Source: JAEUIG01 sp046349775
Lineage (GTDB): Bacteria; Planctomycetota; Planctomycetia; Planctomycetales; Planctomycetaceae
DNA: 64,000 nt
Direction of reading: 5' to 3'
NCBI GenBank assembly: GCA_046349775.1
Contig: JAXMBS010000005.1
Span: 62,001-126,000, forward strand
Shown: positions 10,188-19,138 of the stretch, one piece after another
How positions within the stretch are numbered: position 1 is the first letter of the stretch
Layout: every line of letters begins with the position of its first letter
Program-made: the position numbers and the translations under genes
Notes under the pieces: generated by a model
Database searches by the model: none
The model's input: only the letters and a program-made list of their open reading frames with translations
Told to the model about the DNA's origin: nothing

Positions 10188-11639
10188 TCAACCACTTTTG
10201 CCGGCGACATCGGTCAGCCGCTCTTCGCGCCCGTTCTGGAACCAGGTCAGCGATTCGTGGTTCAAACCGAGGAGGTGCAGCAGCGTGGCATGCAGGTCGT
10301 GAACGTGGATTTTGTGCTCGGCGGCGCGCAGGCCGACGGCATCGGTGGCGCCGTAAGCGAAGCCCTGCCTGACGCCCGCTCCGGCCAGCCAGACGGTGTA
10401 GCCCCAGGGATTGTGATCGCGGCCGGTCCCTTTTTCGCTCATCGGCATGCGACCAAACTCGCCTCCCCAGATCACCAGCGTGTCATCCAGCAGGCCGCGC
10501 TGCCTGAGGTCGCGGAGCAGTCCGGCGATCGGTCGATCGGTGCGCAGGCACATGTCGCTGTGGTTCTTGTCGACGTCGTTGTGGGCGTCCCAGCCGTTCG
10601 TGTCGCCCGAATACAACTGCACGAACCGGACGCCGCGCTCGATCATCCGGCGGGCGAGCAGACAGCGCGTGCCGAACTCCTCGGTTTCCTGCCGGTCGAT
10701 GCCGTACAGCGACAGCGTCGCCGCAGTTTCGCCGGTCAAATCGACGATTTCGGGAGCGGCGGACTGCATGCGAAACGCGAGCTCGTAGGCGTCCACGCGC
10801 GCCGCCAGCTCGCCATCGAAATTGCGTTCCGCAAGATGGCGCGCGTTGAGCGTGCGGACGAGGTCGAGAGTTCCCCGTTGCTGGAAGTCGGCGATCTCGG
10901 GTTGCGGCGCCAGATGCAGAATCGGGTTCCGGCCGGCCCGCATCGTCGTTCCCTGGAACGTCGCCGGCAGGTAGCCGCTGCCCCACGCCGGCGGACCTCC
11001 TTTGATCCCCCCGCCCGGATCCGGGAGCACGACAAACGCCGGCATGTTCCGGTTCTCGGTCCCCAGGCCGTACGCCACCCAGCTCCCCATGCTGGGGCGT
11101 CCGGTCAGGATGCTGCCGGTGTTCATCTGATAGACCGACTGCGGATGATTCACGCTGTCGCCGTGGCAGCTTCGCAAGACGCACAACTCGTCGGCGCATT
11201 GGGCGATCTCGGGGAGAAAATCGCTGATCTCCAGGCCCGATTCGCCGCAAGGACGGAACGCGCGGACAGGACCCAAGAGGGGATTCTGCGCGACTTTGCG
11301 GCGGGTCATTACCGCTCCGAAGCTGTCGGGCAGCGGTTGCCCCGCATACTTCACCAGATCAGGTTTGGGGTCGAACAGGTCGACATGGCTCGGGCCGCCG
11401 TGCATGAACAGCCAGATTACGCGCTTGGCCCGCGGTGAGAAGTGCGCATTGTGCGGCGACAGGGGGGCCGACGGTCTGGGCGCGCGAGGATCCTTTGCCT
11501 GCGCCAGCCGCGCTTCATCACTCCACATCAAAGACGCGAGCGCGATCGCACCGAGGCCGCCGCCGGACCGCAGGAGAATCTCCCGGCGAGTGGCACGCAA
11601 TTCTGTTGGACCGGATTCGGCCGAAACCAACGTTGGCAT
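10188..11639 (-). CDS. DUF1501 domain protein
   Basis: About 483 residues with a Tat-type start (RATRREILLRSGGGLGAIAL). Motifs of the family: FMHGGPSHVDLFDPKPDL, the long PSMGSWVAYGLGTENRNMPA segment, GVRFVQLYSGDTNGWDAH, VIWGGEFGRMPMSEKG and GRDHNPWGYTVWLAG, ending with HLLGLNHESLTWFQNGREE. This subtype (SMGSWV, GWDAH) is the form normally encoded beside DUF1549/DUF1553 proteins, and here the broken partner starts 12 bases downstream. It is divergent from the enolase-superfamily gene with a spacer of about 217 bases that should hold both promoters. Confidence 0.92.
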   Translation of the reverse strand: MPTLVSAESGPTELRATRREILLRSGGGLGAIALASLMWSDEARLAQAKDPRAPRPSAPLSPHNAHFSPRAKRVIWLFMHGGPSHVDLFDPKPDLVKYAGQPLPDSFGAVMTRRKVAQNPLLGPVRAFRPCGESGLEISDFLPEIAQCADELCVLRSCHGDSVNHPQSVYQMNTGSILTGRPSMGSWVAYGLGTENRNMPAFVVLPDPGGGIKGGPPAWGSGYLPATFQGTTMRAGRNPILHLAPQPEIADFQQRGTLDLVRTLNARHLAERNFDGELAARVDAYELAFRMQSAAPEIVDLTGETAATLSLYGIDRQETEEFGTRCLLARRMIERGVRFVQLYSGDTNGWDAHNDVDKNHSDMCLRTDRPIAGLLRDLRQRGLLDDTLVIWGGEFGRMPMSEKGTGRDHNPWGYTVWLAGAGVRQGFAYGATDAVGLRAAEHKIHVHDLHATLLHLLGLNHESLTWFQNGREERLTDVAGKSG

Positions 11640-11856
11640 ACAGCAGAGTACTCACAATTCCGTGGTCACATGAGGAGCAATTGCACTCAGTATACCGGCT
11701 GTCTCTCCTGCGGTCCCTGAAAGACATTCTGGTGTGCCAGTTTCACTGCGATCAAGCCCGTACACTGGCGACGACGGACTGTTTCGAGCAAGCTGCGCAT
11801 TCGCAGAGCGCCAACTGTGTCGCGTATGAGCGCTTCACTTGCAGAAGGCAATCACC

Positions 11857-13134
11857 ATGGACCGCCGGACGTTTCTGAAGAGCACTTCGTCGTTCGCCAC
11901 AGCGACAACACTGGCGACGGCACTCAACTCCGAAACTCTGGCTGCGGAGCCGCAGCCGCTCCCGTTCCGCGATGAGGCCAGCGGACTCAAGATCACCGGC
12001 GTTCGGGCTGTGCGGACTCGCCCCAAGAACCCGCCCCCGAGTTATGAACCGACACCGGGGTCATGGTCCACCGGCGGTGTCGAGGTCGCTAACCCAATGT
12101 CGGTCTACCCGAAGTACAAGGCGATGCGCTCGCTGTTCATGGCGGACGACCTGGGGCCGAGCGCTGTCGAAATCACCACGGACAAGGGGATCACGGGGAT
12201 CGGATTCGGCGGGGCCGGGGCGGGATTCGTGGTCGATCATCATCTCGCGAAGCTGCTTGTCGGCGAAGACCCGTTCGATATCGAGCGGCTGTGGGACACC
12301 ATGTGGCGATCCACACTGTACTACGGCCGGAAAGGCCTGGTGGTGCACGGCATCAGTGCGGTCGACCTTGCGCTGTGGGACATCATCGGCATCGCACTCG
12401 GTCAGCCGGTGTGGAAACTCCTCGGCGGCGAGACGAAGCCGCGCATTCCTGCGTATTGCACCGGCAACGATCTGGAGCAGCACGTGGAGTTCGGCTACAC
12501 GAAGCTGAAACTCGCCTTGCCCTACGGCCCGGCGGACGGGCGCGAGGGCATCGAGAAAAACATGGCGCTCGTCGAGCGGGCGCGTAAACTGCTCGGCCCG
12601 GACGGCGAGGTCATGCTCGACTGCTGGATGGCGCTCACCGAGCGGTACACGCTGGAACTGGCGGAGGCCCTTGAACCCTATCGCGTGTACTGGATGGAAG
12701 AGTGCCTGCCGCCCGACGATTACGCCGGCATGGGGCGATTGAAGTCCGCGATCAGTTCCACCCGGATGGCCACCGGCGAGCACGAATACACCCGCTACGG
12801 GTTCCGCCTGCTTCTGGATCATGATGCCGCCGAGATCTGGCAGCCCGACATGAGCTGGTGCGGAGGACTGACTGAGGTTCGCCGCATCGGCGCCCTTGCT
12901 GCCGCCCACGACATCCCCGTGATCCTCCACGGCGGCTGGCGCGAGGGAGGCATGCACTACATCATGGCGACCACCAACAGCCCATGGTGCGAGAGCTTCC
13001 TGCCGGCGCCGGGAGGGCCGAGCGAGGTCTATCGCCGGTTTGAAGAGGACAACAACGTCACGCGCGGTCCCGAAGGCATCTATGTTCGCCCCAGTGATCG
13101 ACCGGGGTTCGGCTGGGACGTGGTGGTGGATTGA
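11857..13134 (+). CDS. Enolase-superfamily dehydratase, L-rhamnonate dehydratase-like
   Basis: About 425 residues with an export-type N-terminus (MDRRTFLKSTSSFATATTLA). The barrel carries the expected metal ligands: Asp in GEVMLDCWM, Glu in YWMEECLPPDD and Glu in MATGEHEYTR, followed by AEIWQPDMSWCGGLTEVRRI and the loop PVILHGGWREGGMHY, which supplies the catalytic His. The spacing and the TGEHEYTRYGF phrase resemble L-rhamnonate dehydratase, which removes water from a sugar acid to give a 2-keto-3-deoxy acid; the actual sugar acid is inferred. AGAAGG precedes ATG 11857, which is preferred over an upstream TTG. An exported enolase-superfamily enzyme is unusual elsewhere but common in planctomycetes. 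It is convergent with a small ORF. Confidence 0.88.
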   Translation: MDRRTFLKSTSSFATATTLATALNSETLAAEPQPLPFRDEASGLKITGVRAVRTRPKNPPPSYEPTPGSWSTGGVEVANPMSVYPKYKAMRSLFMADDLGPSAVEITTDKGITGIGFGGAGAGFVVDHHLAKLLVGEDPFDIERLWDTMWRSTLYYGRKGLVVHGISAVDLALWDIIGIALGQPVWKLLGGETKPRIPAYCTGNDLEQHVEFGYTKLKLALPYGPADGREGIEKNMALVERARKLLGPDGEVMLDCWMALTERYTLELAEALEPYRVYWMEECLPPDDYAGMGRLKSAISSTRMATGEHEYTRYGFRLLLDHDAAEIWQPDMSWCGGLTEVRRIGALAAAHDIPVILHGGWREGGMHYIMATTNSPWCESFLPAPGGPSEVYRRFEEDNNVTRGPEGIYVRPSDRPGFGWDVVVD

Positions 13135-13141
13135 TACTTCC

Positions 13142-13387
13142 TTACAACCCGCCGTCTGCATCTGACGGCTGGGTGAACAGACTGCCGAACATCCGCTCAA
13201 CATCGGCCGCCGAGTTAGACTCGATCCAAGCGACGCCCGGCAGGTTCTCCTGGCACGAGCACCAGGCCTGAATGCTGGTCAGCCACAACGGCTCATTGAG
13301 CGGCGCGAACTCGACGTCGATGTCCGCTTCGATGTCGCAGACGCGGACGCCGACAGTCGGAGCAACCGCATGTGATCGCTCAGGCAA
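13142..13387 (-). CDS. Small hypothetical protein overlapping the end of a DUF1501 gene
   Basis: An 81-residue frame from a TTG at 13387 that overlaps the stop of the upstream DUF1501 gene by eight bases, so translation could be coupled. The codon use is coding-like (C or G favoured at third positions) through VCDIEADIDVEFAPLNEPLW, IQAWCSCQENLPGVAWIES and ADVERMFGSLFTQPSDADGG. No family is recognised. The start is uncertain: no ATG exists in this frame, and a longer form would lie inside the DUF1501 gene in another frame. It might instead be a fragment of a larger protein that has lost its 5' end. Confidence 0.4.
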   Translation of the reverse strand: MPERSHAVAPTVGVRVCDIEADIDVEFAPLNEPLWLTSIQAWCSCQENLPGVAWIESNSAADVERMFGSLFTQPSDADGGL

Positions 13388-14798
13388 TCGCTTCCCAGAC
13401 CGGAGAGCCGCCGTGCGAAATCGGCACAGGACGGCCACTGAGATCATGAACCAATGAGTGCGGATCGACCCCCAGCGATTGATAGATCGTTGCGACCAGA
13501 TCGCCGGCCGAGACCGGTCGGTCCGCCGGGTAGGCGGCGATGTCATCGGTGGCGCCGACAACCGCGCCGCGGCGCATGCCGCCGCCGAACAGAAGCGCAA
13601 ATCCGCACTGCGGCCAATGGTCGCGCCCCGATTTGGCATTGATCTTCGGCGATCGGCCCATTTCGCCCATGACGATCACGAGCGTCGACTCCAGCAATCC
13701 CCGCTGTTCCAGGTCGGTCACGAGCGCGGCAACGACCTGGTCGAGCACCGGCACCTGCGCACGGAGCATGCCGAAGTTGTTCTCGTGCAGATCCCAGTGG
13801 TTGCCATGCGTGGCCTCCCAATGAACGGCAATAAACGTCGCGCCAGACTCAACGAGCCGGCGCGCAATCAGCACGCTGGATCCCCACAGATTGCGGCCGT
13901 AGCGATCGCGCAGCGAGGCCGGCTCCTGCGCAAGGTCAAAGGCGGCTCGCGTTCGCGGCCCGGTCAGGACGGCAAACGCCTGCTGCTGAAACTCGGACAT
14001 CCCGGAGACGATGCGCGACGACTCCAGCGATGCGACGCTCTCCTCGACCTGGCTGAGCAATGACTGGCGGCGGTCCAGGCGATCGACGGTGACATCCGGC
14101 AGCTGACCCAGCGACGGCAGCACCGGCTCTCCGCCGGCGATGACAGCGTCATAGTCGCCGGTCGACTTCCGCTCGAACTGCGGATCGCAGACGGTGAACA
14201 ATGGATCGTGTCGGCTGCCGAGGTAACCACCGTACGGACCTGCGCGGCGCAGCGCCTGGCTGTAGCCGGGAAACGCCGGCATGATGACGTAGCTGGGGAG
14301 GTCATGCCGCCGAAGGCCGAAGTGTCCGCACACAGCACCGATGCCCGGGTGGTCGGTCCGCTTCGCGAAGTAGTTTTCGCGATCATTGCCGCCGTCAAAG
14401 CCGGTCAGCACGTTGTACGGATTGTGGCTGTTGTAGCCGTGTGAATACGTGCGAATCAGGGTCGCCCGATCGAGAATCCCGGCAACCTGCGGCAATAACT
14501 CCCCGATCTGGACGCCCGGAACCGCAGTGGCAATCGGAGTGAATTCGCCGCGGACATTTGCAGGGGCCTGCGGCTTCAGGTCAAACATGTCCAGGTGCGG
14601 GGGACCGCCGAACAGGTTCAACAAAACAACCGACTTCGTTCGTCCTGGCCCGATAACTCCACTGGCGTTCGCCCGTCGCGCTGCAAGCAACTGCGGCAGC
14701 GACAACCCGCCGAACAGCGACAATCCACCGACACGCAACATTTCGCGGCGACGAATGCCATCGCAAGCCTGAATTCCGCGCCCCATGATCCGGAGCAT
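13380..14798 (-). CDS. DUF1501 domain protein
   Basis: About 472 residues, beginning MLRIMGRGIQACDGIRRREM, the standard start of the DUF1501 subtype with a twin-arginine export signal. Family landmarks: VVLLNLFGGPPHLDMFDLKP, VRGEFTPIATAVPGVQIGE, SYVIMPAFPGYSQALRRAG, TFIAVHWEATHGNHWDLHEN, VIVMGEMGRSPKINAKSG and GRDHWPQCGFALLFGGGM. Unlike the other two DUF1501 genes in this window it has no DUF1549/DUF1553 neighbour. An in-frame ATG ten codons upstream is possible but the Arg-rich extension is not typical. Confidence 0.92.
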   Translation of the reverse strand: MLRIMGRGIQACDGIRRREMLRVGGLSLFGGLSLPQLLAARRANASGVIGPGRTKSVVLLNLFGGPPHLDMFDLKPQAPANVRGEFTPIATAVPGVQIGELLPQVAGILDRATLIRTYSHGYNSHNPYNVLTGFDGGNDRENYFAKRTDHPGIGAVCGHFGLRRHDLPSYVIMPAFPGYSQALRRAGPYGGYLGSRHDPLFTVCDPQFERKSTGDYDAVIAGGEPVLPSLGQLPDVTVDRLDRRQSLLSQVEESVASLESSRIVSGMSEFQQQAFAVLTGPRTRAAFDLAQEPASLRDRYGRNLWGSSVLIARRLVESGATFIAVHWEATHGNHWDLHENNFGMLRAQVPVLDQVVAALVTDLEQRGLLESTLVIVMGEMGRSPKINAKSGRDHWPQCGFALLFGGGMRRGAVVGATDDIAAYPADRPVSAGDLVATIYQSLGVDPHSLVHDLSGRPVPISHGGSPVWEAIA

Positions 14799-15254
14799 GG
14801 CAATTCTTCTGGAACGTGCGGCCGTCAATGCAACATCGGCCGCGTCTCCCCGGGACAGGCGGCGGTCACTCTGAACCGCCAGTCAAACGTAATGTTCGAG
14901 CCGATACTTCCCTTACAGCGGCGCCAAGCCTTTCGATACCCGGCAGGTCAAGGCGCTCGATAATACCCCCAGGGTGCGCTGCATTCCATGCCTTGTCTCG
15001 ATTTGTGCCCGTTCCAGTACATGGCTGGAGACACAAATCAATCGCTCACTCTTATGGCTGCGATCGAATTCCTGGAGATTCCTGATTCGACGGAATGACG
15101 TTCGCCTGTCGCCTGCAGTGGTTTCAATTATCTTCGCCCCGTGGCAGAAACGCTTCTGCAGTCTCGCGAGACAGCGCAGCCCCTCTCGCCATTGATCGTG
15201 ATCGTCAGCAACGACCGCTGCTCCAGTGCACCATGAGCCGAATACAACAACCGG
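14799..15254. other. Intergenic stretch without a recognisable gene
   Basis: About 456 bases between the DUF1501 start and the stop of the sialidase-like gene, both leftward. No frame shows a motif or consistent coding bias. It should contain the promoter of the DUF1501 gene, but no convincing promoter boxes, repeats or hairpin with a T tract were seen. Confidence 0.5.
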
Positions 15255-16880
15255 TCACTGACCGGCCGCAGGGCGACGGAGTTCATCATCCATCCGCGCG
15301 AGCGCATAAAACTCCAGCTGCGGTGTCTGGCACGGTTTGCACGTCAGATCGGAGCGATCGGCATTGAACCGCGCAACCACCTGGTACGACAGATGTGGGT
15401 CGGTCGTCTGATCGAACCGCTCCGGCAATTGGAGCTGCGCGCGGCCGTCCGCGTCAGTCGCCATGCGTACGAGTGTCCCGCCGGCGCGCATCCGCTGTTC
15501 GAGCGGCACGGCGTTGTACGAATCGTATCCCGGCTGGTAGCGCTCGACGTACCAGAACTCAAGCTCTCTTCCCGGAACGGGTTGACCATCCTGCGTGAGG
15601 TGCAGGACAAAGCTGTTGCGCCACTGCCGCGCCTCGGCATCATAATCGCGTGTGATTCTCAGCCGGGTGTCCTGGGTCCGACGATTGATTTTCAGCCGAA
15701 ACGTCTGCAGATGAATCGAGTTCTCGTGGCTGCGTCCGGCGCCGATCGGGTCGTCAGCACCCTGATGGCCGGCACAGACGATCCGGCCGTCTGTGAGGGC
15801 ATGAATCCACGGCTGATAGACTTCCCCGTTTCCCGCGACGCCGCTGAGCGGTTGCCAGGTTTGTCCGAGGTCATCCGACCAGTGGTAGCTGCCAGGCCGC
15901 ATGCAGCCCACAAGCACCTGATCGGCGGTCAGGCACACTGTTTCCGGCACAGTGCCGCTGACCACAGACTCCAGCGGGCCCGGCACGAATCGCCGGCCTT
16001 CACGAAAGACGAACTGTCGCCCCGGCATGGCGAAGATGCTGTTGTTGACGACCAGCAGGTTTCCGTCGGGGAGTTCGACGAAGTCGGTCTCCGAGACGTT
16101 CTGACCGTCCAGAATGGGGAGCGGCCCGTCCCACGACGTGCCGTTGTCGAAGCTGAAATACAACGACATGCGCAGGTCGTTGTTCGCGTTCAGATTCACG
16201 GCAGTCCGAATGGGGTATTCCTCATTCGGGCCCCAGCGATGACCTGCCGGCAGGCACAGGACCAGCGTCCCGTCGCGCAGCATCCGTAAACGATGCGGGT
16301 AATAGGCGAATCGATCCGGCACGAACGGGGGAGCCGGATCCCATGTTCGGCCGTTGTCGGTCGACGTCCGGAAGATCTCGTTTGTCTTCACCTCCGGGTC
16401 GAGCGCATAGCATGCCCAGTTGAACCGCAGGAACCGGCCGTCACGGGCGCGTGCCGATGCAAACTGATGGACGGAATGGTGATGCCGATAGGGCTCGCGG
16501 GAGACAACATGCCAGGTCTGCATATCGTCTGTCGATTCGAGCAGCACCGCTTCCATCAGGTACTGCGACTTGTCGTAGCCGACCGGCAACGCCATGCCGT
16601 AGATCGATTCCGGGGAGGCCTGCGGCAACGGCGGATCGGGGAGGCTGACTTCCTCGCAGCCGAGGTACCATTTCCCCTGGTCGCCCGGAAAGAACGAGAC
16701 CCAGGCGGCATAGTGCGGCTCGCGCTCGGAGCGATAGACCAGTCGCGGCTGGAATTCGACGGCCTCGACGGCCGGTTCAGTTGCGAGCGATCGCGCCGTC
16801 GCAGATAGAAGCAGCAGTGGACCAGACAACGCAATTATGCCGACGCGGCAACAGAGGAGCAGGCGGACCACCCAGAGCAT
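15255..16880 (-). CDS. Secreted sialidase-like (BNR) beta-propeller protein
   Basis: About 541 residues with a signal peptide (VRLLLCCRVGIIALSGPLLL). Asp-box-like segments of the sialidase fold occur along the protein: STDDMQTWHV, TSTDNGRTWDPAPPF, SFDNGTSWDGPLPI and WSDDLGQTWQPL. These are the S-x-D-x-G-x-T-W turns of a six-bladed propeller. The C-terminal part (FVLHLTQDGQPVPGRELEFW, TDADGRAQLQLPERFD) looks like an additional beta-sandwich. A glycosidase or carbohydrate-binding role is inferred from the fold only; the sialidase catalytic Arg triad and Tyr were not assigned. AAGGAAG lies ahead of the ATG. It is divergent from another propeller protein gene. Confidence 0.82.
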   Translation of the reverse strand: MLWVVRLLLCCRVGIIALSGPLLLLSATARSLATEPAVEAVEFQPRLVYRSEREPHYAAWVSFFPGDQGKWYLGCEEVSLPDPPLPQASPESIYGMALPVGYDKSQYLMEAVLLESTDDMQTWHVVSREPYRHHHSVHQFASARARDGRFLRFNWACYALDPEVKTNEIFRTSTDNGRTWDPAPPFVPDRFAYYPHRLRMLRDGTLVLCLPAGHRWGPNEEYPIRTAVNLNANNDLRMSLYFSFDNGTSWDGPLPILDGQNVSETDFVELPDGNLLVVNNSIFAMPGRQFVFREGRRFVPGPLESVVSGTVPETVCLTADQVLVGCMRPGSYHWSDDLGQTWQPLSGVAGNGEVYQPWIHALTDGRIVCAGHQGADDPIGAGRSHENSIHLQTFRLKINRRTQDTRLRITRDYDAEARQWRNSFVLHLTQDGQPVPGRELEFWYVERYQPGYDSYNAVPLEQRMRAGGTLVRMATDADGRAQLQLPERFDQTTDPHLSYQVVARFNADRSDLTCKPCQTPQLEFYALARMDDELRRPAAGQ

Positions 16881-17272
16881 GGCGTCTTCCTTTCGAATCG
16901 GAAGAGCGCATTCTAGCGTTGCAAACCGAACCTCGCAGGACAGCGTGTTGCCACTGATTGACTCCTCACCGCCACAAGGATACGTTCAGCCGCATCAGGG
17001 GCCAGCATTTCGCGATGAAAGCGACGAGGCTCAAAGGCCAAGATGCTGAAAGGCGATTGGACGATCCCGCAAATGGCCAAACGGCCCCAATCAATTCCGC
17101 CGCAGACTGAGTGGATGCAATCAAGCTGGCGCGGCAACTGTTGACGTCGGCCGACCGAGTGGAGAATGCGGTCGCGATTCTTAAAGCCGTGGAGGGCTGA
17201 CGCACTGCTGCCATTGCCAGACTCTGGTCGACGCTCCATCGGGTACGACGCACACGAGTTCCGGGTGAACTG
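16881..17272. other. Divergent spacer with a possible decayed short ORF
   Basis: A 392-base spacer between two divergent propeller genes. On the plus strand a frame near 17117-17201 reads IKLARQLLTSADRVENAVA followed by ILKAVEG and a stop, and an upstream piece in another frame reads LKGDWTIPQMAKRP; together they look like the remains of a small protein with a frameshift. No family is recognised, and no intact gene can be supported. Both flanking genes must have promoters here. Confidence 0.3.
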
Positions 17273-18673
17273 ATGAGGCCGCTGCTCGGGATCATCCTGC
17301 TTGTGAGTTCTTTGGCGACGCTGGCCCGAGCCGATGATACGTCGGCGTACCAGGTTTCTGCGGCGAAAGGGCCGTATTTCCTGGTCGATCCGCGCGTCGT
17401 TGAGGATCGCTGGTTGGTCGAGCGCTTTGTCATTCCTCCCGTGCGCTTTGGCAAGAATCCGGTTCTGACCAAAGCTCATGAGTGGGAAGGGACCGGACCG
17501 CATGCCGGCGGATCCGTCCTCCGTGATCCTCGCACGGGACGGTGGCAGATGTGGTATTCGGTCTTCAACCAGGACGCCTACACCAACCGCCGGCCATTCT
17601 CCTACAACGTCTGTAACGCGGAGTCGGCCGATGGACTGAATTGGGAACGGCCATTCCTGGGAGTGTTCGATTTTCACGGCAGCACTGACAACAACTGCAT
17701 TCGACTGGGCACCGACAAAACGCAGAACATCGATGTCTGCCGCAACCCTCGACCGGACCGCTGGCCCGGCAAGTACCTGGCGATCCACAACCAGAAGGGT
17801 GGGGTGTTTGTCTCCTGGTCAGATGATGGCTATTCGTTTCAGCGGCTGTTCGAGCACCCGGCGATCGCCTATCACAGCGACACGCACAACAACTTCATTT
17901 ATGACGAGAGCCGCGACCGCTGGTTGCTGTATTGCCGTCACCGAGCCTACGCGGGATACCACAAGCGCCGCGTCTCGCTGCAGACCAGTGCCGATCTGGA
18001 ACACTGGACCCACGAGAGAACAATCCTGATTCCGACGGAAACGGAGATTCCCGAGTACTACGGGATGACTGTCTTCCGCCGTGGCGATCTGTTTTTCGGG
18101 ATTGTCGCCATCTACGACAATGGCACCGGGCTGATGCACGGTGAACTGGCCTGGAGCGACGACGGAGAGCACTGGGACTTCGTGCCGACGCACCCGCCAT
18201 TTCTGGCGCTCGGCGCAACAGGAGCGTGGGATGCCGGCATGGTGCTCCCGATGGAGAGTCCGGTGGAATTGGAAAACGAATTGCGGTTCTACTACGGCGG
18301 CTTTCAACTCAACCATCACACGTCGAATAATCCCTGCGGCATCGGCCTGATGACATCCGAACGGGACCGTCTCGTCGGCGTGCGTCCGACGGGCAAGGAG
18401 CCGGGAGTCGTGATGACGCGACCCGTCCGCACAGCCGATGCGCGGCTGACGGTCAATGCGAAAGTCGGCGGATCGATTGTGGCTGAACTCCGCACTGACG
18501 ATAACAAGCCGCTCGCCGGGTTCGAGTTCGCCGACTGCATTCCAGTCAGGTCGTCTGGCTACGACTGTCCCGTTACATGGAAGCACGCCGAACTTGCGCA
18601 GGCGCCAGTTTCGCTGGCGCGCATTGTATTCCGGCTCGAAGACGCCTCGATCTTCACGTTCTCATTGCAATGA
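17273..18673 (+). CDS. Secreted glycoside hydrolase-like five-bladed propeller protein
   Basis: About 466 residues with a signal peptide (MRPLLGIILLVSSLATLARA). Repeated motifs of GH43/GH32-like propellers are visible: SVLRDPRTGRWQMWYSVFNQ, NAESADGLNWERPFLGVFD, FVSWSDDGYSFQRLFEHP, NNFIYDESRDRWLLYCRHR, LQTSADLEHWTHERTIL and AWSDDGEHWDFVPTHPP, ending with a beta-sandwich region (VNAKVGGSIVAELRTDDNKP). A sugar-related role is inferred from the fold; catalytic acids were not assigned. It is probably the first gene of a rightward group with the cupin (37 bases downstream) and the ribokinase-family gene. Confidence 0.8.
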   Translation: MRPLLGIILLVSSLATLARADDTSAYQVSAAKGPYFLVDPRVVEDRWLVERFVIPPVRFGKNPVLTKAHEWEGTGPHAGGSVLRDPRTGRWQMWYSVFNQDAYTNRRPFSYNVCNAESADGLNWERPFLGVFDFHGSTDNNCIRLGTDKTQNIDVCRNPRPDRWPGKYLAIHNQKGGVFVSWSDDGYSFQRLFEHPAIAYHSDTHNNFIYDESRDRWLLYCRHRAYAGYHKRRVSLQTSADLEHWTHERTILIPTETEIPEYYGMTVFRRGDLFFGIVAIYDNGTGLMHGELAWSDDGEHWDFVPTHPPFLALGATGAWDAGMVLPMESPVELENELRFYYGGFQLNHHTSNNPCGIGLMTSERDRLVGVRPTGKEPGVVMTRPVRTADARLTVNAKVGGSIVAELRTDDNKPLAGFEFADCIPVRSSGYDCPVTWKHAELAQAPVSLARIVFRLEDASIFTFSLQ

Positions 18674-18710
18674 GCTTCGTCAGTTGCACATGCAGTTCGA
18701 CGTTTAGGCC

Positions 18711-19067
18711 ATGACCAATCCGCCTCTCACGGTTGTTGACAGTTCGGCCATCCCTTGGGAGGAACGCCCGAACGAGCGCATCGGCCGGCCGTTGTTTCGC
18801 AAGGAGTTGTTCATCGACCCCGACACGGGCATGGAAGTCCGCCTTGTGCGATATCCGGCCGGAGTGATCAATCCGCGGCATACCCATCCCTGTGCGCACG
18901 GAATGTATGTGTTAGAGGGAACGCTCGTCACGCACGCCGGGCAGTTCGGTCCTGGTTCCTTCGTGTGGTTTCCAGAGGGTCAGGTCATGGAGCATGGCGC
19001 CAGCCCCGCTGGCGATGCAGTTGTTGTCTTCATCACCAATAAGCCATTCCGCATCGACTACTGTTGA
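18711..19067 (+). CDS. Cupin-domain protein
   Basis: A single-domain cupin of 118 residues. Metal-binding motif 1 is seen as PRHTHPCAHGMYVLEGTL (His, His, His and Glu in the usual G-x5-H-x-H-x-E-like pattern) and motif 2 around PGSFVWFPEGQVMEHGA. Such proteins bind a metal and act as small-molecule isomerases, dioxygenases or sugar-binding regulators. It starts 37 bases after the propeller gene and ends 71 bases before the sugar kinase, so a role in the same sugar pathway is likely but inferred. Confidence 0.85.
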   Translation: MTNPPLTVVDSSAIPWEERPNERIGRPLFRKELFIDPDTGMEVRLVRYPAGVINPRHTHPCAHGMYVLEGTLVTHAGQFGPGSFVWFPEGQVMEHGASPAGDAVVVFITNKPFRIDYC

Positions 19068-19138
19068 CGGTGCTTTCCGGTTCAAGTCCCGCCGACCGAT
19101 TATCCGGCGGTGCACCAACAGCTGCGTGCTGCGTTCAG

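Noticed and set aside
16966..17472. Leftward frame whose end reads FIAKC and LNVSLWR, slightly like a four-helix-bundle protein
   Set aside because: The resemblance is limited to a few residues, needs a frameshift and overlaps the start of a real gene on the other strand.
19060..19115. GGTTCAAGTCC looks like the T-arm of a tRNA
   Set aside because: The flanking T-stem does not pair, there is no acceptor stem or CCA, and the region lies between the cupin and ribokinase genes.
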